DNA of 64,000 nt from Arcicella rosea (GTDB lineage: Bacteria; Bacteroidota; Bacteroidia; Cytophagales; Spirosomataceae), in assembly GCF_040543805.1 (NCBI RefSeq), contig NZ_JBEUMS010000014.1, positions 62,001-126,000 on the forward strand, written 5' to 3'. Numbering within the stretch: position 1 is the first letter of the stretch; the number at the start of each line of letters is the position of its first letter. Below the pieces are notes generated by a model. It was not told where the DNA came from. It did no database searches and saw nothing but the letters and a program-made list of their open reading frames with translations. The position numbers were made by a program, and so were the translations under genes. Positions 25,537-34,342 of this stretch are shown in pieces.

Positions 25537-26797
25537 AAGTATTTTTTCTAAGAAAGTACAGCGAAATTAAAAGGCTTAAGTTTTTCGAAAAACCAGTCAA
25601 AATAAAAGCAATGACGATTCCAGAAATGCCGAATTTGGGAATCAGTAAAACATTCGCAACAACAGGAACCAAAGCCGTAATAAGATTTGGAATGAATAAA
25701 GCTTTGGCTTGTCCTAAAACATTCAATAAAAAACTGAGTAAATGTCCCAATTGAAAAATCATCCAAGCAAAACAAAGCCAGACAAAAAGCTCTTTTTGTT
25801 CCAAAAAAGCTTTGCCCAAGAGTAATTCCAGTAGAAAATCTTGGAGTAAAAAAATAAATAAAATTTCAACTGAACAGATTAGTAAATAGATTGAAAATAA
25901 GGATTTTACATTTTTTGTGAATTCAGGTCTTTGAGATTTGTCTGCAACATTTTTGTATAAAAACGGACTAAATTTCGCCATCAATAAGCCCGAAACAATA
26001 CTAAAAGGATGAATTGCAAGCTGAGAATAAGAACTGTACAAACCCGTTTCGGAAGTACTCAGAAAGCCATTCAGTAACCAGCGGTCGAGCCAAACTTGCA
26101 CCCAAGCAAAAGTATTTACGAGCATCAGCCAACGTGAAAAACTATTAATTTCCGTCCAAGAAGGGTTTTCTTGAAAATTATTTTCGGGAAGGATTGCTTG
26201 CTTGAAATTGTATTTTAGATAAAAAAGACTCAACAATGTACTTATCGCCCAAGCTCCCCAAACAGCGTGCAGGCTTTTTGAAAAATGCACAAAGAAAATC
26301 AACAAGGCGAGGCGAATACCAAAGTAAAGTGTAACGGCAATAGCGATTTGTTTGCGTTGTTGGAGTAAATGCAAGCGAGTTTTATAAAATTCATGCTGCG
26401 ATTCAAGAATGACAATTGGAATTAGCCAAAGGCTTAGGAATAAGTATTGAAATTGTTGAAGATAAATTGACCCAAAAATAAAGGCAAAAACAGTACCGAT
26501 GACCAAGCCATAAATTCTATGAAAATAAGGTTGTAAGTATAAAAAAATACGATTGAAACTTTGAAAACGAAAAGCGAAAGTACTGGCAGTTTGTGTAAAG
26601 GAAGCAAAAAATATCATTGAAAAAAATTGTAGCGAAGCATTAAAAAGGCTGATGATACCGTATTCTTCGGTAGAAAAAGTACTGGTTAAATACTTGATAA
26701 TACTCGCATTCAGGCAAACCTGTGTAAAAGTGTAAAACAAAAGCCAAGCTGAGTCAGCATTTATTTTTTTTGTGAATATGTGTAGTGTTTTTTGCAT
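25526..26797 (-). CDS. Polysaccharide flippase (Wzx-like, MOP superfamily)
   Basis: 423 residues with 12 or so hydrophobic helices, starting AWLLFYTFTQVCLNASIIKYLTS..STEEYGIISLFNASLQFF, the typical opening of Wzx/PST transporters (a YG dyad before the second helix). It would move lipid-linked oligosaccharide units across the inner membrane. Coupled by overlap to the wzy-like gene and 4 bp from the GT11-like gene. Confidence 0.82.
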   Translation of the reverse strand: MQKTLHIFTKKINADSAWLLFYTFTQVCLNASIIKYLTSTFSTEEYGIISLFNASLQFFSMIFFASFTQTASTFAFRFQSFNRIFLYLQPYFHRIYGLVIGTVFAFIFGSIYLQQFQYLFLSLWLIPIVILESQHEFYKTRLHLLQQRKQIAIAVTLYFGIRLALLIFFVHFSKSLHAVWGAWAISTLLSLFYLKYNFKQAILPENNFQENPSWTEINSFSRWLMLVNTFAWVQVWLDRWLLNGFLSTSETGLYSSYSQLAIHPFSIVSGLLMAKFSPFLYKNVADKSQRPEFTKNVKSLFSIYLLICSVEILFIFLLQDFLLELLLGKAFLEQKELFVWLCFAWMIFQLGHLLSFLLNVLGQAKALFIPNLITALVPVVANVLLIPKFGISGIVIAFILTGFSKNLSLLISLYFLRKNTYVG

Positions 26798-26801
26798 GAC
26801 T

Positions 26802-27662
26802 TTAAATAATTCTTTCTAAAATCTCTTTCGACAGAATCGGTACTTCATCCAAAACATAATAATCCAAACCAGAAAAATCATTCAGATAGCCTTTTGGTTC
26901 TGGAATCAGCAATATTTTATTTCCCATAAAACTTGCCCAAGCTGAAAAAGTAGAATTTGAACCAATAATAAATTCACATTTGGATAAAGCCACGAGGTCG
27001 GCAATTGAAGAACCAAAATGTGTATTTTGTATTCTTGAAGAGTAATTTAAAAGTTGTGTCAGTTCTTCGGGTTTTCCATCTGAAAACAGTAAAAATTCAA
27101 AACTGTAATTCGTATGTAAATCAATTTGTCGGATAATTTCCAGATACCAATCCAAACTTTTTTGTGCCGAAGGATGATAATCTCCCAAACGAATATGAAT
27201 TCCAATTTTTCTTGAAAAAGATAAATTATGCACTTCATTCAACTGAAAAGGATGAATGAGTTTTAGCACATTTTCTACAATAAAGTCCCGTTCAGTAATC
27301 AAGTCTTTGAAATATGGCTGAACGCCTTTTACTTCAACAATGAGATTTTCGTGCCTGGAATATTCAATTTCTGATAACTCATTTTCAGAAATTCTTTTTA
27401 AACAATGCAACAAAAAGTACTTTTTCCAGCCAGAAATTCCTGCTTTTTTGAAAATGTTGAAGTAATGTCTTTTATCAGATTCTTGTCGTAAGTACGGCCC
27501 AAAATTGAATTGTTCCCAAGTGGGAGTAATCATTTGGGCATTTAGCTTTTTTGCCAAACACAAAGCTCTGGCGTAAACCAGCAGACAATTTGCCAAACCC
27601 ATCCCTCCGATTCTGATGCCAATGTCTATTCTGGAACGAAATTTTGGATAAACGTAAATCAT
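26802..27662 (-). CDS. Alpha-1,2-fucosyltransferase-like glycosyltransferase (GT11)
   Basis: 286 residues from the preferred start MIYVYPKFRSRIDIGIRIGG at 27662; the frame extends to 27740, but those codons do not resemble the family. Key features are GGMGLANCLLVYARALCLA, the GDP-binding IGIHIRLGDYHPS (HxRxGD motif) and the C-terminal EFIIGSNSTFSAWASFMG, as in GT11 fucosyltransferases. The donor is likely GDP-fucose or another GDP-sugar. No GDP-fucose synthesis gene is in the window. First gene of the polysaccharide operon as transcribed. Confidence 0.75.
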   Translation of the reverse strand: MIYVYPKFRSRIDIGIRIGGMGLANCLLVYARALCLAKKLNAQMITPTWEQFNFGPYLRQESDKRHYFNIFKKAGISGWKKYFLLHCLKRISENELSEIEYSRHENLIVEVKGVQPYFKDLITERDFIVENVLKLIHPFQLNEVHNLSFSRKIGIHIRLGDYHPSAQKSLDWYLEIIRQIDLHTNYSFEFLLFSDGKPEELTQLLNYSSRIQNTHFGSSIADLVALSKCEFIIGSNSTFSAWASFMGNKILLIPEPKGYLNDFSGLDYYVLDEVPILSKEILERII

Positions 27663-27818
27663 TTTTAGGCATGAGTTTGGTGTTGAAAATGTGGAGTATA
27701 TTTTGTCGTAGTCTATATTCTTTGCCTCAAATGGTAGCAATTTATAGCAAAGTCAAATTTAGAAGAATCAGACTTTAATGATTTGTTCAATGAGTAGAAA
27801 ATCAATGACAATTCACAA

Positions 27819-28796
27819 CTATCTCGGTACTTCTATTTTTTGTAAAATCTGTGCAATTACGTCTTCTGGCGTTGAGCCTTCCATCTCTTTTTCTGGTGTC
27901 AGAATTATCCTGTGGCGAAGTACTGATGGCGTAAGTTCTTGTACATCTTCGGGCGTTACAAAATCTCTCCCACGAATGGCGGCTAAAGCTTTTGAAGCAT
28001 TCAACAATGCCACAGATGCCCTTGGTGAAGCACCTAAATAAATGAATTTTGAATTACGAGTTTCATGAATAATCTTGGCGATGTATTCCAAAACCTTAAT
28101 ATCAACAATAGATTTACGTACCTTTTCTCTTAAAGTACTGAGCTGTAAAGGCGTTAAAATGCTATTAACTAAATCAACAGGATTGTTAGATTCTGCACTA
28201 GAACGCCCATGATTTCCTTGAAGAATTTGTACTTCTTCCTGATAAGATGGATACTTGATGATAATTTTAAAAAGAAACCTGTCAAGCTGGGCTTCTGGTA
28301 AACGATACGTTCCTTCTTGTTCGATTGGGTTTTGGGTTGCCATCACCAAAAATGGGAATGCCATCGGATAAGTAGTTCCCGAATTGGTAATTTGTCGTTC
28401 TTCCATTACTTCAAACAAAGCAGCTTGTGTTTTGGCGGGAGAGCGATTTATTTCATCAATCAAGACAATATTTGAAAAAATTGGACCTTTCTTAAAGTCA
28501 AATTCAGCTGTTTTAGGATTGAAAATGGCTGTTCCCAACACATCCGAAGGCATCATATCTGGCGTAAATTGAATACGACTAAAATCCGTGGAAATGGTTT
28601 TTGCCAACAATTTTGCCGTAAGTGTTTTGGCAACACCTGGTACACCTTCTAACAAAACATGACCATCTGCAAAAATGGCAGTAAGTAATAAATCAATTGT
28701 ATTTTGCTGACCTATGATGATTTTCCCAATTTCTGCACGGATATTCGCTACTGCTTCTTGTAAATCGCTTAGGTCTATTCTTGATTCAAATTCCAT
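27819..28796 (-). CDS. MoxR family AAA+ ATPase
   Basis: Chaperone-like AAA+ ATPase of 325 residues. Walker A is GVPGVAKT (51-58), Walker B/MoxR box is LIDEINRSPAKTQAALFEVMEE, sensor 1 is ATQNPIEQEGTY, followed by LPEAQLDRF and GASPRASVALL. MoxR proteins work with VWA, DUF58 and DUF4129-type partners in maturation of protein complexes. It is the last gene of a minus-strand operon, 158 bases after the DUF4350 gene. The DUF58 gene that usually follows moxR is absent: the next gene belongs to the polysaccharide cluster. Confidence 0.94.
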   Translation of the reverse strand: MEFESRIDLSDLQEAVANIRAEIGKIIIGQQNTIDLLLTAIFADGHVLLEGVPGVAKTLTAKLLAKTISTDFSRIQFTPDMMPSDVLGTAIFNPKTAEFDFKKGPIFSNIVLIDEINRSPAKTQAALFEVMEERQITNSGTTYPMAFPFLVMATQNPIEQEGTYRLPEAQLDRFLFKIIIKYPSYQEEVQILQGNHGRSSAESNNPVDLVNSILTPLQLSTLREKVRKSIVDIKVLEYIAKIIHETRNSKFIYLGASPRASVALLNASKALAAIRGRDFVTPEDVQELTPSVLRHRIILTPEKEMEGSTPEDVIAQILQKIEVPR

Positions 28797-28954
28797 TGTT
28801 TCTTAATTGTGAATTGTTAGTGATATTTGTAATTCATTTTAAAGTGTTCAAATACAGTGAGTTAAGTAGAATCTGTAAAGTGTCGATGTTATTGCGTGAT
28901 TTAAAGCATGTATGATATATCAGTGCTAGACTGCTCATAATTCACAACTCTTAA

Positions 28955-30211
28955 TCAGGTCTTTTGATAAAAATCTTCAATGTATTTATTCAGTTTGATT
29001 AAGTCTTTTTCTGTTACTTTTTCACTGATTTGGATATTTTCAACGTAGTCAAAAAGTTTGTTGATTTCTGAAATTGTTAGATTACTTTTTCTACTTAAAT
29101 CTTCTCTGAATTCTTGGTCAATTACTGTTGTTTTCAGGTGAAATTTATTCCTGATATATGCCAATAAGTAAGCAATTTTCTTTTCTGAAATAGCTTGATG
29201 GTCTTTCTGATTATAATACAAAGCGCCAATTGTTTCTACGAAAGCCAATGAAGTATTTTGTGGCGTTCCGATGATTGGAATAATTCTTTGTTTCCGTTTT
29301 CCTTCAAAAATCAAGTAAATACACAAGGATGCTAAAGTAATAAAATAAGCCCATTTCAAGGCTGGCTGACTTACAATAAACTTGAAGGGAGAAGTATCAA
29401 TACCGTCGTCTTCGCCTTTTGCATTTTTAGCTTTCAAAATACTTCTGTCCTTTTTCCCAAAGCCAACGATGCTTACGTATTCATCCCAAAAAACTTGGTT
29501 TTCGGGCAAGTACGAAAGTGCCTTGAAAGCATAATCTGCATTATTATCTTTCACTAAATAAAAATTTGAAAAAACTTTAGGAACTGTGCTTAAGTAAAAA
29601 GCTCCTTTACCAAAATCTATTTTGATAAAATTGGGTTTGCCATCGTAGTTTTTACCCAAGATTTTAGCATTAGTTTTTATGATTACTTTCTTCAAACTAT
29701 CTTTTGGTAAATCAAGTAAAAAGTAGCTACCTATTGATTGATGATGATAAAGATAAGGCTTATTGGGCTTGAGAGCTGGGTTTTCGAAATTGATATTGAC
29801 AGAATCTTTTGTGAATTTCTGAAGGTAAGCTGTTTCAAAATGTAGCGTATCGTTTAGTCCATAGAAATCTTCAGCAGCAATAAAAGCATGATTGCCTTCT
29901 TGAACATATTTTAACAATTTAGACAAGTTGGCTAAATCTGCTCTGAAATACTGATAAACGTAGATATAATTGCTTTTTCTATTTTTCCATTCATCACTTT
30001 TATGATAAATCGGCACTTTGCTATCGGATATTTGCTGATTTCTGAATACTTGTGGGAGCAGTTTATACAATAGTTCGCAACCATAAGGAATTTTGTCCTT
30101 ACTTGAATAAGTCTGTGTCCAATCGATGGGTTTTGGTTTGTAGATTTCTACCAAAACGAAGCCAAGAACGGTTGAAAAAAGGATTAGAAGATACAAACGG
30201 TGTTTTTTCAT
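28955..30211 (-). CDS. DUF4350 membrane protein
   Basis: 418 residues: an N-terminal membrane anchor (LYLLILFSTVLGFVLVEIY), an extracytoplasmic domain with SSKDKIPYGCELLYKLLP and YFRADLANLSKLLKYVQEGN (typical of DUF4350), a second helix (LKWAYFITLASLCIYLIF) near residue 290, and a cytoplasmic helical tail. The role is unknown, but the family is repeatedly encoded with MoxR and DUF4129 proteins. The gene starts 2 bases after the end of the preceding small gene. Confidence 0.82.
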   Translation of the reverse strand: MKKHRLYLLILFSTVLGFVLVEIYKPKPIDWTQTYSSKDKIPYGCELLYKLLPQVFRNQQISDSKVPIYHKSDEWKNRKSNYIYVYQYFRADLANLSKLLKYVQEGNHAFIAAEDFYGLNDTLHFETAYLQKFTKDSVNINFENPALKPNKPYLYHHQSIGSYFLLDLPKDSLKKVIIKTNAKILGKNYDGKPNFIKIDFGKGAFYLSTVPKVFSNFYLVKDNNADYAFKALSYLPENQVFWDEYVSIVGFGKKDRSILKAKNAKGEDDGIDTSPFKFIVSQPALKWAYFITLASLCIYLIFEGKRKQRIIPIIGTPQNTSLAFVETIGALYYNQKDHQAISEKKIAYLLAYIRNKFHLKTTVIDQEFREDLSRKSNLTISEINKLFDYVENIQISEKVTEKDLIKLNKYIEDFYQKT

Positions 30212-30213
30212 GC

Positions 30214-30771
30214 TTACTCTTCTGAATCGCTACCATCGTCGGTGATGGTTGTTAGGCTAATAATTTTATCGTTTTGAACGGTAATTTCCAGAAAAGAATC
30301 ACTTGTTCCGAATCTTATGCTTACTGTTGTAATCCAATCTTCAACAGAATTATCAACGTCACGAAGTTTATATGATTTTGGAAAACGTTTTTTTACTTTC
30401 GCCATCGCATCGCCAACTTTTAAATCTAAATTGTCGATTTTGAACTTTGGCGTTTTTAAATCAAAACCACTAACGGTTTCGTCCATCACAAAGAAAGTAT
30501 CTTTTCCATAGAAATACATTTCAAAATGATTTGATAGTTGCGCATCTTGGGTTTCCTCTTTTGTTACTGAATCTGGCGAACCTAATTTGTCTAAAATTGC
30601 ACCATAATTACTCGCTAATTTAATGCCTGATACACTCATTGTATAATAATCGAGTGTATCATAATCATCGCCTTCATCTTGAGCTTTATTAGTTTGAGAA
30701 GAAGGTTTGAAAGATGAAAATGCAATAAATACCAAAATTGAAAAGAAAGTAACTGAACCTAGATATTTCAT
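30214..30771 (-). CDS. Exported protein of unknown function in the MoxR operon
   Basis: 185 residues with an N-terminal signal (SVTFFSILVFIAFSSF). The mature part has two similar stretches, SGIKLASNYGAILDKLGSPDSV and LDLKVGDAMAKVKKRFPKSY, that resemble the small beta-alpha repeat of SmpA/BamE-like or PepSY-like periplasmic proteins; this is a weak resemblance. The acidic tail DDGSDSEE is unusual. Sits between the DUF4129 and DUF4350 genes with gaps of 32 and 2 bases. Confidence 0.7.
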   Translation of the reverse strand: MKYLGSVTFFSILVFIAFSSFKPSSQTNKAQDEGDDYDTLDYYTMSVSGIKLASNYGAILDKLGSPDSVTKEETQDAQLSNHFEMYFYGKDTFFVMDETVSGFDLKTPKFKIDNLDLKVGDAMAKVKKRFPKSYKLRDVDNSVEDWITTVSIRFGTSDSFLEITVQNDKIISLTTITDDGSDSEE

Positions 30772-30803
30772 ATTTTTATGTACGATTTAGATTGTGAATC
30801 GTA

Positions 30804-31508
30804 TTAGTTAATTTGATTACTGAATGTTAAAAAGGAATCACGAATCTCTAAGAAATGCGCTTCATCAATCGGGAAATCACCGTACCAAGTATATTCAAAT
30901 TGGCGTGTTACCTGATTAAAACTAGCATTAAGTTGAGATGATTGTAATTCATAAACGTAAGATTGATTGGTTTTATTGATTTGCCAATGAATCAAACCTG
31001 CATCACTCAATTCTTTTAACGCTTTTAAATAATATAACCTTACCGCTAGACGATAGTTTTTTTGAAGGGCTGCCTCAGCAATGGCTTCATTAAAATCTAT
31101 TTGATGAATATCTTCTTGAACAGTTTGATAAGGAATATTGTACTTAGATTTCTTCTTGAAAAGTCCGTCGAAATCAACACCAATCAATTTCAAAATAATA
31201 AAAACAATGACTACAGCTACAAAAAAGTAAGCAACAGCTTTCCACATATCGGGATTTCCAACAGCTGAAAACCTTTCTGAAAACCACTCAAAAAGCTCAC
31301 GCAGAAAACGCCTCCACCAAGTATCTACATAATTTACTTGTTCTGTTCCGTATTGATAATCTTTCAGTTTTTTGAAAGCACTCAGCTGGCTTTCGCTTGG
31401 TTTTCTCACAATTACTTTTGTAGAGTCTGCAAAAGTATTGAAGCCAAAGAAAGCCGAAAGGAATATTAAATTTATAAAAATGTGATAATACAATCTAATA
31501 TTCTTCAT
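30804..31508 (-). CDS. DUF4129 domain membrane protein
   Basis: Signal-like N-terminus, an amphipathic region with TWWRRFLRELFEWFSERF, one membrane helix (AVAYFFVAVVIVFIILKLIGV), then the C-terminal DUF4129 domain (EAIAEAALQKNYRLAVRLYYLKAL, RQFEYTWYGDFPIDEAHF). Start chosen at MKNIRLYYH (31508), which overlaps the end of the preceding gene by 14 bp; MKM at 31514 is equally possible. Part of the MoxR operon; the function is unknown. Confidence 0.83.
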   Translation of the reverse strand: MKNIRLYYHIFINLIFLSAFFGFNTFADSTKVIVRKPSESQLSAFKKLKDYQYGTEQVNYVDTWWRRFLRELFEWFSERFSAVGNPDMWKAVAYFFVAVVIVFIILKLIGVDFDGLFKKKSKYNIPYQTVQEDIHQIDFNEAIAEAALQKNYRLAVRLYYLKALKELSDAGLIHWQINKTNQSYVYELQSSQLNASFNQVTRQFEYTWYGDFPIDEAHFLEIRDSFLTFSNQIN

Positions 31509-32505
31509 CTTCATTTTCAAATGTTTTCTTCTGACCAATGTCTGAAATCTGAGATTTTAAAGAGTTTCCATCTCTTCTTTCCACCAAATTAAAGTATTGA
31601 AAACTTAGTGCCACATAAGTTAATGAGGAAATTAATACACGCCCAATGGTAGCAAAAATTGTTGAAATAATAATTGGAATGTTTCCTGTACCGCCAGCAC
31701 CTACTTTAAATATTTTCAGAAAAGTAATAATGATAGATGGTGCTGAGAAAACTAAAGAAAGAAAGTAATTGATGATGGCAAAAATTATCATCAAACCAAA
31801 AGTTGACCACCACTTTTGTTGAATCAAATAATTGGCTCTGCTGAAAGCTTCCCAAGTGCCAATTCTTTCAAAAGCTATAATTGGTGTATTTAAAATAAAG
31901 ATTATTCCTAAATACAAAATCGTGATAAAACAGAGCATTCCTGTTAAGAAAATAGACAAATTCGCTCCAACACCAGAACCCGCACCTGAACTGATGATAC
32001 TTATAAAAAGAACAAAAGCTAATACAATAACCAATAATGCGATTGTAACACTCAAGATACTGGCAAGAATTGGCAGAAATAAACCTTTTACTCGCTCCCA
32101 AACCATTGGAACAGTAATGTTTGTTGGGTCTTCCGATTCTTGATATTCGATGAAAAAAGCATAAACCGTAGCTGCAACCATTATCGTTGCTAAAAAAATA
32201 AACAACAAGGCAAAAAAGTAATTCGCTGACAATAAGTAAGCTGTATTTTTACCAATGATTTCTCCGAAAATCTCTGCTGGATTTGTACCTTCTGGACTTT
32301 GTCCTTGCGCAAGTCCGCCTACTTCTAAAGCTGCAATTTGCACCAAACCACTAAAAATACCACCAATCAGTACCAATGGACCCGTTAAATACAATAAAGA
32401 CAAACATAAAGGTTTAAAATTGGCAGTCACAAAATTGAAAGTGATATTGATTTTGTCACTGAAATCACGCTCTTGTTCAAAGACTATTTTTGATGAATTT
32501 TTCAT
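31495..32505 (-). CDS. Multi-pass membrane protein of the MoxR/SpoIIM operon
   Basis: 336 residues with six or seven hydrophobic helices (PLCLSLLYLTGPLVLIGGIF, LFIFLATIMVAATVYAFFI, ILSVTIALLVIVLAFVLFISI, TGMLCFITILYLGIIF and others) and an acidic C-terminal tail (KKTFENEDEEY). The segment FERIGTWEAFSRANYLIQQKW is the kind of helix seen in GlpQ-type membrane-domain proteins. The biochemical role is unknown. Overlaps its neighbours on both sides (29 and 14 bp), so it is tightly coupled. Confidence 0.75.
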   Translation of the reverse strand: MKNSSKIVFEQERDFSDKINITFNFVTANFKPLCLSLLYLTGPLVLIGGIFSGLVQIAALEVGGLAQGQSPEGTNPAEIFGEIIGKNTAYLLSANYFFALLFIFLATIMVAATVYAFFIEYQESEDPTNITVPMVWERVKGLFLPILASILSVTIALLVIVLAFVLFISIISSGAGSGVGANLSIFLTGMLCFITILYLGIIFILNTPIIAFERIGTWEAFSRANYLIQQKWWSTFGLMIIFAIINYFLSLVFSAPSIIITFLKIFKVGAGGTGNIPIIISTIFATIGRVLISSLTYVALSFQYFNLVERRDGNSLKSQISDIGQKKTFENEDEEY

Positions 32506-33445
32506 TAGAAAAACGGTTTAATTGTATAGGATAAACTACAAAATACCAGATGATAAACAGTGCCGATGGCAGAATAATCATCATACTTGGTATCAGAGAA
32601 AGATGTTTACGAGTAAGAAAACTTTCGATAAAACCAGCAGTAATAAACAAAGGAACTAAGCCAATGATAATTTTTAAGCCTTGTTTGGCTCCTTTTTTAA
32701 AAGACTCAAGTCGGGTAAAAGTTTTAGGAAACAATAAGCTATTGCCCATTACCAAACCTGCGCAACCTGCAATTACGATGGATGAAATTTCAAGTGTACC
32801 ATGAAGCCAAATTGTCAACAAAGAGGTTTCTAAAAAACCGTGTTGATAACAGAAGTATTGAAAAACGCCCACCATAATTCCATTAAAAATCAAGAAATAT
32901 CCTGTACCAACAGAGAAGAAAATTCCCATGACAAAAGTGATAAACGAAACCCTGATATTATTGATGGTAATGAGAAAAAACATTGAGATTTCATCCTGAT
33001 TTCCATAAACAGCCAATGGATCGCCTTTTTCTACATTTTCTAAAGTCATTTCTACATATTCATTTCCTAAAATTAAACGAGCAAAGGAATCATCATAAGC
33101 CACTGAAACAGCACCAATCAAAGCTGAAATCGTGAAAATAATAAATGAGAAAAGTAGTTGTTTCTGAGATTGATAAAACAAAAAAGGCAGTTCTACTTTC
33201 CAGAAAGTAATAAAGCGATTAGCCTTTTCACGTTTATTCGCATAGATTTTACTAAAAAGACTTGATGTTAAACCATTCAAATATTTTGTAGTAGGAGAAT
33301 CTGGGTAGAAAGTACGAGCATACGAAAGGTCGTCTGTCAATGCTATAAATCTTTCAGAAAGTATATCAGGATTGACATTGAGAGCGTCTTCCTCAAATTC
33401 CTGCCATTTGTCGAGGTTATGCTTTTTAAATAGGGCTTCCCGCAT
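32477..33445 (-). CDS. SpoIIM-like (stage II sporulation protein M family) membrane protein
   Basis: 322 residues: soluble helical N-terminus (REALFKKHNLDKWQEFEE, ALTDDLSYARTFYP), then membrane helices with the SpoIIM-family pattern ITINNIRVSFITFVMGIFFSVGTGY and HGTLEISSIVIAGCAG. In spore formers SpoIIM supports engulfment peptidases; in Bacteroidota it is found in this MoxR-linked operon, where its job is unknown. First gene of the operon; the promoter lies in the 171-base gap shared with the RDD gene, which holds tandem palindromes. Confidence 0.87.
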   Translation of the reverse strand: MREALFKKHNLDKWQEFEEDALNVNPDILSERFIALTDDLSYARTFYPDSPTTKYLNGLTSSLFSKIYANKREKANRFITFWKVELPFLFYQSQKQLLFSFIIFTISALIGAVSVAYDDSFARLILGNEYVEMTLENVEKGDPLAVYGNQDEISMFFLITINNIRVSFITFVMGIFFSVGTGYFLIFNGIMVGVFQYFCYQHGFLETSLLTIWLHGTLEISSIVIAGCAGLVMGNSLLFPKTFTRLESFKKGAKQGLKIIIGLVPLFITAGFIESFLTRKHLSLIPSMMIILPSALFIIWYFVVYPIQLNRFSNEKFIKNSL

Positions 33446-33498
33446 GAAAGTAAATTAGGGCTTATAAATAAAATTTGTTTGAAATGCTTCTCTCTGCT

Positions 33499-33532
33499 AA
33501 CTTTCGGAAAGTTACAAAACTTTCTGAAAGTT
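33499..33532. promoter_or_regulatory. Tandem 15-bp palindromes (candidate operator)
   Basis: Two perfect dyads of the form AACTTTC-N-GAAAGTT (33499-33513, N=G; 33518-33532, N=T), 19 bp centre to centre, between the divergent spoIIM-like and RDD genes. This is the geometry expected for a dimeric regulator binding two sites on one face of the helix, and it could control both directions. Confidence 0.6.
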
Positions 33533-33616
33533 GCCACACTACTAGCTTTTTTGCATCGAAAACTTTTCTTAGTTTTAGGTAAATTAATACACATTCTCAG
33601 CCTTAAAAAATTAACA

Positions 33617-34342
33617 ATGAGTAAAATACGCATTCAAACCACACAAAATGTTGCTTTAGACTTTACACCTGCAAGTGTTGGCGATCGTATCTTAGCTCAT
33701 ATTATCGACTGGATTATTTTTTTTGCTTGGGGAACATTGTACTTACTCGTCTTTTCTGGCTTGGATGCTTCTTTTGATGATAATATTTTAGGCATTGTCA
33801 TTTTATTTGTCTTTCTTATTTTACCCATCATGTGCTATGATTTACTTTTTGAAGTATTCATGAATGGACAAAGTATTGGTAAAAGAGCCATGAAAATCAG
33901 GGTAATTAATCTTGATGGAACACAACCTACTCTTGGTGCATATTTGATGCGTTGGCTTTTTAGACTAGCCGATACTATGATTTTTGGCTCAGTTGTGGCA
34001 TTGGTTGTAGCTTCTGCTAATGGAAAAGGACAAAGAATTGGGGATATTGCCGCAGGAACAGCCGTTGTGAAAATCAAGCCATTAGTAAGTTTAGAACAAC
34101 TTCGTCAGGAAAGTATTGCTGAAAATTATCAAGTAATGTTTCCAGAAGTAAGTATTTTATCTGATCAAGATATTTCAACACTTCGAGCTGTGTTGAAAAA
34201 AGGAGAACACAATCATCAATTGATTGAAGAAGCGACTGAAAAAGTAAAAGAAGTAATGGGCGTTATTACTGATTTGGATGATGCTGATTTTTTGAAACAA
34301 GTACTAAAAGACCACACTTATTTAACCACTATTGAGGGCTAG
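33617..34342 (+). CDS. RDD family membrane protein
   Basis: 241 residues from the ATG at 33617 (MSKIRIQTTQNVALDFTPAS); the open frame upstream is not family-like and covers the promoter region. The RDD domain has the signature GDRILAHIIDWIIFF, a Phe/Asp-rich loop, GQSIGKRAMKIRVINLDG and GQRIGDIAAGTAVV, with three to four membrane helices, followed by a soluble helical tail of about 85 residues. The function is unknown; the gene is often divergent from SpoIIM/MoxR operons. Its 3' end overlaps the convergent AraC gene by 14 bp. Confidence 0.88.
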   Translation: MSKIRIQTTQNVALDFTPASVGDRILAHIIDWIIFFAWGTLYLLVFSGLDASFDDNILGIVILFVFLILPIMCYDLLFEVFMNGQSIGKRAMKIRVINLDGTQPTLGAYLMRWLFRLADTMIFGSVVALVVASANGKGQRIGDIAAGTAVVKIKPLVSLEQLRQESIAENYQVMFPEVSILSDQDISTLRAVLKKGEHNHQLIEEATEKVKEVMGVITDLDDADFLKQVLKDHTYLTTIEG

